DNA from: JALHST01 sp038316335
Lineage (GTDB): Bacteria; Bacteroidota; Bacteroidia; Flavobacteriales; Flavobacteriaceae
NCBI GenBank assembly: GCA_038316335.1
Contig: JBBQAM010000004.1
Coordinates: 1-64,000, forward strand
Reading direction: 5' to 3'
DNA: 64,000 bases
Part shown: positions 53,341-62,272 of the stretch, one piece after another
How the letters are laid out: each line of letters begins with the position of its first letter
Numbering within the stretch: position 1 is the first letter of the stretch
Notes under the pieces: generated by a model
What the model was told of the DNA's origin: nothing
Seen by the model: only the letters and a program-made list of their open reading frames with translations
Databases searched by the model: none
Position numbers and translations under genes: made by a program

Positions 53341-54876
53341 TTAACGGCTTGCGCAACGGTTACCATTGTTAGGCATAGTATTTTCTTCAATCGCTTTTAT
53401 TTTTTTCTTTATATCAAAAAACGCAGAATCCATGGCTTCAACTTTTTTGAAATTCATCAGTGCTTTAACGGTATCTCCTTTCGCCAGTAATGCGTCACCA
53501 TAACTATCATAGACATTGGCTGATTTTGGGTACTCCTCTTGATTCAATTTAAAAATCTCTATGGCTTCATCTACCTTATTATCTCCTAGCAACTCATAGC
53601 CCAGAAAGTTAAGCTCAGACTCATTAAAAACATAGTCATCAGGTCGTTCTGATTTGAGTTTTTTATAATAATCTATGGCGGCTGTTATACCATTTCTATG
53701 TACTTTTTTTCCAATTGCATCAGCAATGAACGTTTTCGGGAATCTAGGCGGTTTGTTGTGAAGAATATCTATCAAACCATCATCAATATTGAAATATCTG
53801 CTATTGTTATTAGTTAATGTTATAACGCAATTATTTTCGACGATCTCTCTATAAATATTGGTTAAGAAACCAGCCCATCCCCCCATGTGCTTTACCACTT
53901 TTTTACCGCTTGGTGATTTATCAATAAACCAGCCAAAACCGTAACCTGTTTTATCTCCGTTATTTAGTATTCCTGGAGAAAACGCCTCCGCTAGTATTTG
54001 TTCAGAAACCAGGATATCTGTATTTAATATTCTGTCCCATTTCATAAGATCCTCCAATGTGGAATATATTCCCCCTTCTCCTTGGGCTGGATTTAGGTAA
54101 TGGGAATCAGTATAAAACTTGTCATTTCCATTAAATTTTGTCCCAAATCCAAAAACCCGATTTGGCATTTGCTCATCAAAATCAGGGGTATACTTATAAA
54201 CTGAAGTGCTAAACATCTTGGCAGGTATAAAAATATGTTTTTGCATATATTCTTCGAATCGTGTCCCAGATGCTCTAGAAATAATTGTGGCAAGAAAATT
54301 GTATCCTGTATTGCTATATTCCCATTTTTCTCCAGGTTTAAAATGAACAGGTGGTTCATATTCAATCAACATCTTAATGATATCTTCATTTCCAGAAATG
54401 AATTTTTCTGGGTTATCATATGCTAAATCTACTTTCCAATGCTCGTTCATAAGTCTTGTATAATCAGGCAACCCAGAGGTGTGATTAAGCAGATGTCTTA
54501 TCGTTATTCCTTCATAGGGTAATTCAGGAATAAAATCTCTAATGTCTTGTCCATAAGTTAATTTACCCTCTTCTTTTAAAATCATAATGCCCATTGCGGT
54601 AAATTGTTTGCTCACAGAGCCTAACCTAAATACAGAATTCAACTTCAATGAATCAATGGGGTCGGAATTGCCAATACCAAAGGCTCCTTGAAATACAATT
54701 TCGCCTTTTTCTATTATGAGTGCATTACCGTTGAACTGCCCTCTGGCATTCAATTCAGACAAATACGATGAGTACCTATCTGTTTTAGTTTCAGTTTTTA
54801 TATCTGATTTTTTTTGGATTTGACCGCAGGCGGCAAGGAAAGAAACTATTAGAATTATCGTAGTTGTTTGTTTCAT
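53341..54876 (-). CDS. Serine hydrolase, class C beta-lactamase fold, lipoprotein
   Basis: A 511-residue lipoprotein (lipobox SFLAACGQ). The catalytic motifs are SxxK in VFRLGSVSKQFTAM, YxN in WEYSNTGYNFLATI and HxG in VKHMGGWAGF. A C-terminal extension (about 390-500) is TPR-like (NKVDEAIEIFKLNQEEYPKSANVYDSYGDALLAKGD). This is the common Bacteroidota serine hydrolase/D-aminopeptidase-like type and need not confer beta-lactam resistance. A start at 54900 is possible. Its sequence is visibly more AT-rich than the flanking core genes, and an attC-like element lies upstream. Confidence 0.87.
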   Translation of the reverse strand: MKQTTTIILIVSFLAACGQIQKKSDIKTETKTDRYSSYLSELNARGQFNGNALIIEKGEIVFQGAFGIGNSDPIDSLKLNSVFRLGSVSKQFTAMGIMILKEEGKLTYGQDIRDFIPELPYEGITIRHLLNHTSGLPDYTRLMNEHWKVDLAYDNPEKFISGNEDIIKMLIEYEPPVHFKPGEKWEYSNTGYNFLATIISRASGTRFEEYMQKHIFIPAKMFSTSVYKYTPDFDEQMPNRVFGFGTKFNGNDKFYTDSHYLNPAQGEGGIYSTLEDLMKWDRILNTDILVSEQILAEAFSPGILNNGDKTGYGFGWFIDKSPSGKKVVKHMGGWAGFLTNIYREIVENNCVITLTNNNSRYFNIDDGLIDILHNKPPRFPKTFIADAIGKKVHRNGITAAIDYYKKLKSERPDDYVFNESELNFLGYELLGDNKVDEAIEIFKLNQEEYPKSANVYDSYGDALLAKGDTVKALMNFKKVEAMDSAFFDIKKKIKAIEENTMPNNGNRCASR

Positions 54877-54936
54877 ATCATTGCCTTTGAATATTTTCAT
54901 GAGTTAACCTTTAGTTGTAATGATTCAATTTTATTA

Positions 54937-55071
54937 TGCCTAACGTTTGGTGTATGGTTAGTTGCGTGGTTAAGCAACTAATTTAGTAAACAAATACTTG
55001 CCAGAGAAAATTCCGAAGGAATTTTCCAAATAGGCACTTACCAAAGCAATTAATTATACACGTTGTTGGCA
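54937..55071 (-). repeat. attC-like recombination element
   Basis: A 135-bp imperfect palindrome. On the minus strand it opens TGCCAACAACGTGTATAATT and closes CATACACCAAACGTTAGGCA; GTTAGGC fits the integron core GTTRRRY. Inner arms such as TTAATTGC and GCAACTAA also pair, and a small hairpin GGAAAATTCC/GGAATTTTC sits in the centre. It begins immediately after the stop codon of the DJ-1-like gene, as in a gene cassette. No integrase is in the window. Confidence 0.55.
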
Positions 55072-55824
55072 TTAGTTTTCTATTTGTTTAATCATTTCTT
55101 TTGCAACTATTGCTGAAGAAGGAAGAAACATGGTCGATACAATTCTTTTGTCAATTACTACATCATGTTTATCATTCAAATCCCTTTTAGTTTGAAATAT
55201 TCCACCATTTTCCCTCAATTGGTCTTCCAGCATTACAGGCAATAAAGTTCCTTCTTTAGCCCAACTTTTAGTAATCTCCGTAGAATTGGGAAAACCTGTC
55301 ACTTTTTTACCTTTAACCATATAATCACCATTACTAAGTTTAACATTTGCAAAAGCACCAGGTCCATGTCCGCAACCTCCTACTATTCCTCCATTTTCAT
55401 AGATTTTAGCTATTATTGATAATAAACTTTTGTTATTAGCCACGTCAAACAATGGTCCATATCCACCACCAACAAAAACGGCTTTATAGTTTTTATAATC
55501 TACTAAATCAGGCGTTAATGAATTTTCAACATTGCCATTAAAATTCTCATACTTTATCGTATAACTACTTATTCCAACAGGATCCATTGAGAAAGGTACA
55601 TTTCCTCCTGTTGGTGAAACAAAATCAACTTTATATCCGTGAGAAATAAAAATATGATATGGTGGTGCTACTTCCCAAAGATTGTTCCCAGCGAAGTGTT
55701 TTTCTGGGTCGCCCATGTCTTCTGTATTTGAAACTACAACCAATATTCTTCCCTTTTCACTTTTGTTGTCGTTACAAGAAATAAAAATTAATAATACAAA
55801 TAATGTTAAGAGTCCTTTTTTCAT
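55072..55824 (-). CDS. DJ-1/PfpI-family lipoprotein (Hsp31-like)
   Basis: A 250-residue lipoprotein (lipobox LIFISCND). The domain begins ILVVVSNTEDMG and has KAVFVGGGYGPLFD and the nucleophile elbow GGCGHGPGAFAN with Cys151; the Hsp31/YajL-type elbow is normally C-H-G, so the inserted Gly (C-G-H-G) is unusual. Possibly a glyoxalase III/deglycase-like or unrelated hydrolase on the cell envelope. AT-rich codon use; its stop codon abuts the attC-like element, so it may be a captured cassette gene. Confidence 0.82.
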   Translation of the reverse strand: MKKGLLTLFVLLIFISCNDNKSEKGRILVVVSNTEDMGDPEKHFAGNNLWEVAPPYHIFISHGYKVDFVSPTGGNVPFSMDPVGISSYTIKYENFNGNVENSLTPDLVDYKNYKAVFVGGGYGPLFDVANNKSLLSIIAKIYENGGIVGGCGHGPGAFANVKLSNGDYMVKGKKVTGFPNSTEITKSWAKEGTLLPVMLEDQLRENGGIFQTKRDLNDKHDVVIDKRIVSTMFLPSSAIVAKEMIKQIEN

Positions 55825-56499
55825 TTTTTGGATTGATTGAGTTTCAAATAAGATAATAAATAGAAAAGAATGTTACAGTTTTTATGAATTAATGCCAACA
55901 AATGGATATCATCAATGTTGATATCCCACTTATGTAAGCAAACATAAAGAATCCAATTAGATACTTTGAGTTTTCAAATAGGCTCATAAAGATATTCAAA
56001 TAATATAGGGTTGTAAACATTTACTCAAAATAGATCATGCCCTATCCCCGACACACAAATGAGCACTTGATCGATACAATTAACCGTTGATCGAAAAGTA
56101 CCACATGCACCCACCCTAAATTAGGATCACATTATTAATTGTCGGATCTTTAATTGAGACAAAAAAGCCCTGTAGAGATGGACCTCCACAAGGTGGATGA
56201 GCCGGTCAAAGTGAACCACGTCTAAAAGACGTGGTTCTTTGTTTTTGGAGGGACAAAGCGTTTGCTTGAGGTCATGGAAAAAGACAAAGGACCAGGGCGG
56301 GAGCCCGTGGTTTGCTAATTGCAGCTTTGAGCCCAAAAGTAAACCGCAGGTAATCTTGTCAATGAAGGACGAATTCTTTATGTTCATACCTTATTTAATT
56401 GGAAATCGATTCCCTTAAAGGTCTTTCCTAATCTGTTTCTATGGAACAAATGCTGGTTACCACTTCTTTTTTCAATGTACCTTTGCAAAAATCTAATCT
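55825..56499. other. Gene-poor 675-bp stretch at the end of the accessory patch
   Basis: No supported gene. It contains TGCCAACA at 55893-55900 (like the end of the attC-like element), a hairpin GGATATCA/TGATATCC at 55904-55926 and a perfect hairpin at 56213-56237. An 86-codon minus-strand frame (56127-56387) reads through the hairpin and matches nothing I know. A -7 element TACCTTTG at 56478-56485 probably serves the next gene. Confidence 0.45.
56213..56237. repeat. Perfect hairpin, possible mobile-element end or terminator
   Basis: GAACCACGTC (56213-56222) and GACGTGGTTC (56228-56237) flank a TAAAA loop, and TTTGTTTTT follows on the plus strand. It may be an intrinsic terminator or a relic of an IS200/IS605-like or REP element; no transposase remnant is recognisable. 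Confidence 0.5.
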
Positions 56500-57057
56500 A
56501 TGGAAATACTATTGAAGCCGTGGCCCTGGTATGTCTCAGGACCATTAATCGCTGTAGTCATGTTCTTACTCATTTATTTCGGGAAGACTTTTGGTATGTC
56601 TTCGAACCTAAGAACTTTATGTGCCATCGGGGGCGGCGCAAAATATACCGACTTCTTTAAGTACGATTGGAAGGCTCAGCGCTGGAATCTTGTAGTGGCT
56701 TTCGGTGCCGTAATTGGTGGATTCATTGCCGTGACCTTTCTCTCCGACGGCTCCTCGATTGCCCTGAACCCTAAGACTGTCACCGATTTGACTGAAATCG
56801 GATTCCATAATATCGGGGATACCTTATTACCGCCTGAAATTTATGATTGGCAGCATGTTTTAAGTATCAAAGGAGTATCAATATTGATCATTGCAGGATT
56901 TTTAGTAGGCTTCGGTACCCGATACGCTGGTGGATGTACCTCAGGCCATGCCATTACCGGACTGAGCAACTTACAACTACCGTCTTTGATTGCCGTCATC
57001 GGATTTTTTATAGGCGGTTTGATTATGACCCACTTTTTATTACCCATACTATTCTGA
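56500..57057 (+). CDS. YeeE/YedE-family membrane protein, first half
   Basis: A 185-residue inner-membrane protein with about five hydrophobic segments. The conserved cysteine motif is GFGTRYAGGCTSGHAITGLS near residue 145. Members of this family move thiosulfate or sulfur equivalents into the cell. Together with the next gene, 2 bp downstream, it forms a two-part transporter corresponding to one full-length YeeE/YedE. No sulfur-oxidation or persulfide-dioxygenase gene is beside it. Confidence 0.88.
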   Translation: MEILLKPWPWYVSGPLIAVVMFLLIYFGKTFGMSSNLRTLCAIGGGAKYTDFFKYDWKAQRWNLVVAFGAVIGGFIAVTFLSDGSSIALNPKTVTDLTEIGFHNIGDTLLPPEIYDWQHVLSIKGVSILIIAGFLVGFGTRYAGGCTSGHAITGLSNLQLPSLIAVIGFFIGGLIMTHFLLPILF

Positions 57058-57059
57058 AT

Positions 57060-57473
57060 ATGAAGGTTCTTAAATTTTTATTGGTCGGTATTTTTTTTGG
57101 CATAGTCCTCGTTAAATCGGAAGCGGTATCCTGGTATCGCATTTATGAAATGTTCAAATTTCAGTCGTTCCACATGTACGGTATAATTGGTTCTGCGGTA
57201 TTCATTGGGGCTTTAAGTATCGGGTTGATCAAATACTTAAAAATCAAAAGTATAGAAGGGAAAGTAATTCATATTCGACCCAAAGACCGAGGCTTTCTGC
57301 GGTATCTTCTTGGCGGCACCCTATTCGGTTTCGGATGGGCCTTGGGCGGTGCCTGCCCGGGACCTATGTACATCCTCTTGGGGACAGGGGTCTTTAGTAT
57401 GTGCATTGTTATTGCGGCCGCCGTACTTGGTACATTCACCTATGGTCTTCTACGAAATAGATTACCGCATTAA
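57060..57473 (+). CDS. YeeE/YedE-family membrane protein, second half (DUF6691-like)
   Basis: A 137-residue protein with four hydrophobic segments and the second cysteine motif FGWALGGACPGPMYILLGTG near residue 103. It starts 2 bp after the stop of its partner, so translation is probably coupled. Confidence 0.88.
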   Translation: MKVLKFLLVGIFFGIVLVKSEAVSWYRIYEMFKFQSFHMYGIIGSAVFIGALSIGLIKYLKIKSIEGKVIHIRPKDRGFLRYLLGGTLFGFGWALGGACPGPMYILLGTGVFSMCIVIAAAVLGTFTYGLLRNRLPH

Positions 57474-57609
57474 TTATCTGTTAGCGTAACGATACCCGAA
57501 GTTCATAAAATTAAAAGCCCAAAAAGACAGATTTTTGAACGGACCCGTTTACTGCCTATGACAGTTCAAGAAGGTAAAATAATATAAACGACAAAGAGAC
57601 TTCGTATTC

Positions 57610-59916
57610 CTAATCCTGATAGGAGAAATCTGCTTCAAGCACTGTCCTAGAACTTCCTCCTATAAATACCTTAAAATCGCCTGATTCAGTTTCCCACTTC
57701 TTGTTGGCAGAATAAAATGACAGGCTCGATTTGTCCAAAATGAATACAACCTCTTGTGATTCTCCCGGTTTTAAATTCACTAATTTAAAATCCTTTAATT
57801 CCTTTATAGGCCTGGTTACACTTGCAACCAGATCCCGAATATAGAGCTGAACCACCTCCCTACCCTCATATGTACCTGTATTGGTAAGCGTAAAAGAGAC
57901 TTGGAGTTGCCCATCTTCATTAAAGTGATCAGCACTAAGCTTTAAATTTTCAAAGGTAAAGTTTGTATAGCTCAACCCATATCCAAATTCGTATAATGGG
58001 TCATTACTTTCATCGGTAAAGTGTGACCAAAATACCAAATCGGGAGCAGGGAGTGTAGGTCTCCCGGTATTTTTATGATTATAATATATTGGAATTTGCC
58101 CTACATTTTTAGGAAATGTCATAGGTAACTTTCCACTGGGGTTATAATCCCCATACAGTACCTGTGCAATGGCATGCCCACTTTGTGTTCCGAGATGCCA
58201 GGCCTCCACGATTGCCGGGATATTGGCATCGGCCCAATTTATGGTCAGGGGCCGACCGTTCATCAGCACCAAGATGATATTTTTATTCACTTGATAAATT
58301 GCTTCCAAAAGATCTTGTTGAAGCCCTGGCAAATCTAGGGATACCCTACTTCTGGCCTCCCCGGTTTGGTAACCCAGTTCCCCAAGTACCATGATTACCA
58401 CATCCTGGTCACGTGCAACACGAACGGCTTCCTCAAAACCAGTTCTATCGGTGGTATTGATTTTAGTTTCCAGTATGAATGCCGGTTTTTTAGTAGCGAG
58501 GACTACCCCTTTTTTGTAGGTTATTTCGTTACCACCATATGCCTGTAGGCCTTCCAACACCGATACTGCGGTGTTATCATCGGCCGCTAACCGCCAACTA
58601 CCTAGCGGGCTGTCCTTGTCATCGGCTAGCGGACCGATCAACCCGATTTTCAGTCCCTTTTTTTTTAAGGGCAGGAGCCCACCCTCATTTTTTAGTAAAA
58701 CAATCGATTTTTTGGCGATATCCAGAACGGCCTCATTATTCTTTTGGCTACCTATAAGCTTACGTTCGCGTTCGATATCGCAATATCTATACGGATCATC
58801 GAACAACCCAAGCTCAAATTTTACGCGAAGAATTCTTTTTACCGCATCATCGATCAACGCTTCGTCCACCTTTCCTGAAGCAATCAATCCTTCCAAATAC
58901 TTCACGTAAAGGTACGACTCCATATCCATGTCAGATCCTGCATCGATGGCTAATTCGGCAGCTTGTTTCCCATCTTTGGCATAACCGTGATTGATCATTT
59001 CACCTATTGAACCCCAATCGGATACCACAAAGCCCTTAAATTTCCATTCGTCTTTAAGAACAGTTCTTTGCAGAAAGCGGTTACCGGTAGCAGGAATACC
59101 ATTGAGTTCATTGAACGAATTCATAAAAGTCTTGACATCGGCATCAATCGCAGCGATAAATGGTGGAAAAATAGTATTGTATAAGGTAGAGATACCCACA
59201 TCAACGGTATTGTAATCCCTACCCGATTCCGAGAAACCGTACCCGGCAAAATGTTTCGCACAGGCTGCTATGGTATTGGTTGCGGCCAAGTCATCGCCCT
59301 GAAAACCTTTTATCCTGGCGTAGGCGATTTTACTTCCTAAGAACGGGTCTTCCCCGGCACCTTCCATAACGCGACCCCACCTGGCATCCCTCGAAATATC
59401 GACCATTGGTGCAAATGTCCAATTGATGCCACTTGCCGCGGCCTCCGAAGCGGCGATCGAGGCAGAATTTCGAATGGCATCAAGGTCCCAACTCGCGGCT
59501 TCGGCAAGTGGTATCGGACTAATTGTTTTATATCCGTGTATTAAATCGAAACCAATGATCAACGGAATTCCCAATCGGGTTTCCTCTACCACTATTTTTT
59601 GCACTTTCGACACCTCTGCACTACCCCTTACATTGAGCATGGATCCAACCAATCCTGACTTCAGGTGTTCGTATTTTTTTGCAGCATCACCTTCCTTCGG
59701 TGTAGGTCCGGTGACTTCCCAAAATCCATTGTATTGGTTCATCTGCCCAATTTTCTCGGATAGGTTCATTAACGACAAGACAGAATCTACTTTTCTTTCA
59801 ATCTCTTGATTATTTGACGCTGCGATAGAAAGTCTACTTTGGGAATTCGCAAAATGCACGATTAAAAATAAACTTAGTACCAATAAGTTAGCTTTCATAT
59901 AGTGTTGTTTTTTCAT
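57610..59916 (-). CDS. bglX: Glycoside hydrolase family 3 beta-glucosidase (BglX-like)
   Basis: A 768-residue exported enzyme. A signal peptide (LLVLSLFLIVHFANSQ) precedes the GH3 TIM barrel with EDPFLGSKIAYARIKGFQG, then KHFAGYGFSESGRDYN and the nucleophile Asp in FKGFVVSDWGSIGEMINHG. The second alpha/beta domain and a C-terminal fibronectin III-like domain (REVVQLYIRDLVASVTRPIKELKDF) follow. It should release glucose or other sugars from beta-linked oligosaccharides in the periplasm. ATGs at 59916 and 59898 both give a signal peptide; frames further upstream are unlikely. Single gene. Confidence 0.93.
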   Translation of the reverse strand: MKKQHYMKANLLVLSLFLIVHFANSQSRLSIAASNNQEIERKVDSVLSLMNLSEKIGQMNQYNGFWEVTGPTPKEGDAAKKYEHLKSGLVGSMLNVRGSAEVSKVQKIVVEETRLGIPLIIGFDLIHGYKTISPIPLAEAASWDLDAIRNSASIAASEAAASGINWTFAPMVDISRDARWGRVMEGAGEDPFLGSKIAYARIKGFQGDDLAATNTIAACAKHFAGYGFSESGRDYNTVDVGISTLYNTIFPPFIAAIDADVKTFMNSFNELNGIPATGNRFLQRTVLKDEWKFKGFVVSDWGSIGEMINHGYAKDGKQAAELAIDAGSDMDMESYLYVKYLEGLIASGKVDEALIDDAVKRILRVKFELGLFDDPYRYCDIERERKLIGSQKNNEAVLDIAKKSIVLLKNEGGLLPLKKKGLKIGLIGPLADDKDSPLGSWRLAADDNTAVSVLEGLQAYGGNEITYKKGVVLATKKPAFILETKINTTDRTGFEEAVRVARDQDVVIMVLGELGYQTGEARSRVSLDLPGLQQDLLEAIYQVNKNIILVLMNGRPLTINWADANIPAIVEAWHLGTQSGHAIAQVLYGDYNPSGKLPMTFPKNVGQIPIYYNHKNTGRPTLPAPDLVFWSHFTDESNDPLYEFGYGLSYTNFTFENLKLSADHFNEDGQLQVSFTLTNTGTYEGREVVQLYIRDLVASVTRPIKELKDFKLVNLKPGESQEVVFILDKSSLSFYSANKKWETESGDFKVFIGGSSRTVLEADFSYQD

Positions 59917-60086
59917 GGGATGCAGTGGAAACGGCGAAACCATATCTCGTTTCAAAAGAGGTATCTCACTACTACATAGGTTGGGATGAATTATGCGAAA
60001 AATATTTTTTACCCTGCTATTTCCTGGGGCATGGTATTCAAAATACCTTCTATTGAATCGCGAACTAAAGGTATAAGTAACTTCTC

Positions 60087-60362
60087 CTAAACTATTTCCG
60101 CGCTCAACCCAGCCTGCAGTAGGCGGCTGCACCGTGGTTCCAACTCAGTATATTCCCCAGTTTTTACCGTACATTTTCCATTATAATGTACAATTAGCGA
60201 ACACTGTTCAGCCTGTTCAGGAGTGTGTTCACACACAGCGATCAAGGTTTCTATGACATGCTCAAAAGTATTGACCTCATCATTAAAAAGCACGATTTCA
60301 TTTTGTTTTAGCTTCTCTTCCTCTAAAAGTAATTCTACCGATTCTTGTTCCCTTGTACTCAT
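60087..60362 (-). CDS. clpS: ClpS adaptor protein
   Basis: A 91-residue adaptor that hands N-degron substrates to ClpAP/ClpCP. IVLFNDEVNTFEHVIETLI holds the conserved N-D-x-x-T/N-F motif, and AEQCSLIVHYNGKCTVKTG the second helix and conserved His-Y-x-G. The start at 60362 (MSTREQES) is chosen; longer frames overlap prmA. It lies 32 bp after prmA on the same strand. Confidence 0.94.
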   Translation of the reverse strand: MSTREQESVELLLEEEKLKQNEIVLFNDEVNTFEHVIETLIAVCEHTPEQAEQCSLIVHYNGKCTVKTGEYTELEPRCSRLLQAGLSAEIV

Positions 60363-60394
60363 AGTTATTCGTTTTTTAGTTCGTACAACGCTCC

Positions 60395-61231
60395 CTAAAA
60401 TACGTATTTTGCGGCAACCCAATTATTTTTTTGAAGTTTTTTTTCAAACTTTAACCCTTCATCCTCGCATTTTTCGGTTATCATCGGCAAATCCTCCAGA
60501 TAAAAACCACTAACATAAAGTAATCCGTCTTTGTTGAGACTGTGTGCATACTTCGGGATATCCACAAGTAAAATATTCCTATTGATATTGGCCAAGATAA
60601 TATCATAATGACGTGTTTGCAAGCGACTTGCATCACCCTCATAGACCTGTATGTGATTACAGCCATTACGTTCAACGTTTTCCTTGGCATTCAAATAACA
60701 CCAATTATCATTGTCGATCGCATCAATATCCTTGGCGCCCTTCATTGCAGCGAGTATGGCAAGGACTCCAGTACCACTTCCCATGTCTAATACTGATTTT
60801 CCATTGAAATCGTGTTCAAGAATAAATTCAAGCATCATGTGTGTCGTTTCGTGATGTCCCGTCCCAAAACTCATTTTGGGTTCGATTACAACATCGTAGG
60901 AAACCTCGGGTTTTTCATGAAAAGGGGCACGCACGATACAATCATTGCCGATTCGGATAGGATTAAAATTACGTTCCCAAGTAGCATTCCAATTTTCTTG
61001 TTCGATTTCCTTGAATTCATAGCTTATCTTGACTTTAGGATCCCCCAGGATGTGGATACTTTCTAGCAAACCGGGCAGCCAGTCAGCCTTCTGAATGTAT
61101 GCAAGGATTCCATCGTCGCTTTCTACGAAACTCTCAAAGCCCGCCTCCCCCAGTTCTGCAATCAGGATTTCGGACCCCGGTTGAAGTGGTTCGATCTTAA
61201 AGCTATATTCAATGTAAATCGTGCTGGGCAT
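60395..61231 (-). CDS. prmA: Ribosomal protein L11 methyltransferase
   Basis: A 278-residue SAM-dependent enzyme that trimethylates ribosomal protein L11. Residues 1-80 form the substrate-recognition domain. The catalytic domain has SFGTGHHETTHMMLEFI, then VLDMGSGTGVLAILAAMKGA and the IILANINRNILL motif. It heads the prmA-clpS pair and follows tpiA on the same strand with a 230-bp gap. Confidence 0.94.
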   Translation of the reverse strand: MPSTIYIEYSFKIEPLQPGSEILIAELGEAGFESFVESDDGILAYIQKADWLPGLLESIHILGDPKVKISYEFKEIEQENWNATWERNFNPIRIGNDCIVRAPFHEKPEVSYDVVIEPKMSFGTGHHETTHMMLEFILEHDFNGKSVLDMGSGTGVLAILAAMKGAKDIDAIDNDNWCYLNAKENVERNGCNHIQVYEGDASRLQTRHYDIILANINRNILLVDIPKYAHSLNKDGLLYVSGFYLEDLPMITEKCEDEGLKFEKKLQKNNWVAAKYVF

Positions 61232-61463
61232 AAAGTGTGCTATTTTAATCCGAAATAATAGTCGTTGTTTCTATCTCTGGTTATTGATGTTCAGGCCATT
61301 CCTAGCAATCAAAAAGGTAGCATAATCCAAGGCCTTTGGTCAAAGGGAGATCGTTTGTCATAAAGATGCAGGTACTACTAATCCGGGCTACCCATAAACA
61401 CTCATTAAAGTGTTCCCCGATACAATGAGAATATTTAAAGGAACTTCGCCTGATGGTAGTCCT

Positions 61464-62213
61464 TTAAATGGCCTGAATGATGGCAATAAAATCATCGGCT
61501 ACCAAAGACGCTCCTCCGATAAGTCCGCCATCTACGTCAGGTTTTGAAAAAATCTCGGCTGCATTCGAGGGTTTTACACTACCTCCGTACACTATTGAAA
61601 CGGCACTAGCAATCCCAGATCCATACTTTTGGGCGAGGGTCTGACGAATAAAGGCGTGCATTTCCTGAGCCTGTTCAGGGGAGGCTGTCTCCCCGGTTCC
61701 TATGGCCCAAACCGGTTCATAAGCAAGAATTATATGGGGCCATTTGGTTGCCTCTAATGAAAACAAGGCATTTTGAAGCTGCCTTTCGACCACTTGAAAA
61801 TGACTACCAGATTGGCGATCATGAAGCTCTTCCCCAAAACAGAACATAACCCGCATGTTCTTCTGTAATGCCGATACGACCTTTTTCGCTAAAATTTCAT
61901 CGGTTTCCCCAAAATAGGCACGTCGCTCCGAGTGTCCGATTATTACAGTTCCAACTCCAATATTCAGCAACATATCGGCAGAGATTTCCCCGGTAAAAGC
62001 CCCATTTTCTGCATAATGCATATTTTGCGCGATTACTTCAATGGTAGAATTACTGAGACTTCGAACGGCCCCGGCGAGGTTCACAAACGGGGGTGCAACC
62101 ATAACCTCTGCGCTTGTATCGGGGAGCATTGCCGCAAGTTTTGTGACCAAAGCTTCCGTCTCGGACATGTTCTTGTTCATTTTCCAGTTTCCAGCTACTA
62201 TTTTATTTCTCAT
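61464..62213 (-). CDS. tpiA: Triosephosphate isomerase
   Basis: A 249-residue glycolytic enzyme. NWKMNK (Lys near the N-terminus), IIGHSERRAYFGE (catalytic His), ILAYEPVWAIGTG (catalytic Glu) and IVYGGSVKPSNAAE (phosphate loop) are all present. It follows the DoxX-like gene by 59 bp; the DUF1599, DoxX-like, tpiA order is a conserved Bacteroidota neighbourhood. Confidence 0.97.
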   Translation of the reverse strand: MRNKIVAGNWKMNKNMSETEALVTKLAAMLPDTSAEVMVAPPFVNLAGAVRSLSNSTIEVIAQNMHYAENGAFTGEISADMLLNIGVGTVIIGHSERRAYFGETDEILAKKVVSALQKNMRVMFCFGEELHDRQSGSHFQVVERQLQNALFSLEATKWPHIILAYEPVWAIGTGETASPEQAQEMHAFIRQTLAQKYGSGIASAVSIVYGGSVKPSNAAEIFSKPDVDGGLIGGASLVADDFIAIIQAI

Positions 62214-62272
62214 GCTTGCTATTATTGATTATTGTTTCCAATAGATTCTTGATCATTGATTTCGACTTTGAA

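Noticed and set aside
56043..56056. Repeat of the tRNA-Arg 3' end (TGTCGGGG) as a right attachment site
   Set aside because: The match is 8 bp and in inverted orientation; an integrase attachment site would be a longer direct repeat.
56127..56387. 86-codon minus-strand frame as a transposase remnant
   Set aside because: It runs through the perfect hairpin at 56213-56237 and shows no transposase motif that I can recognise.
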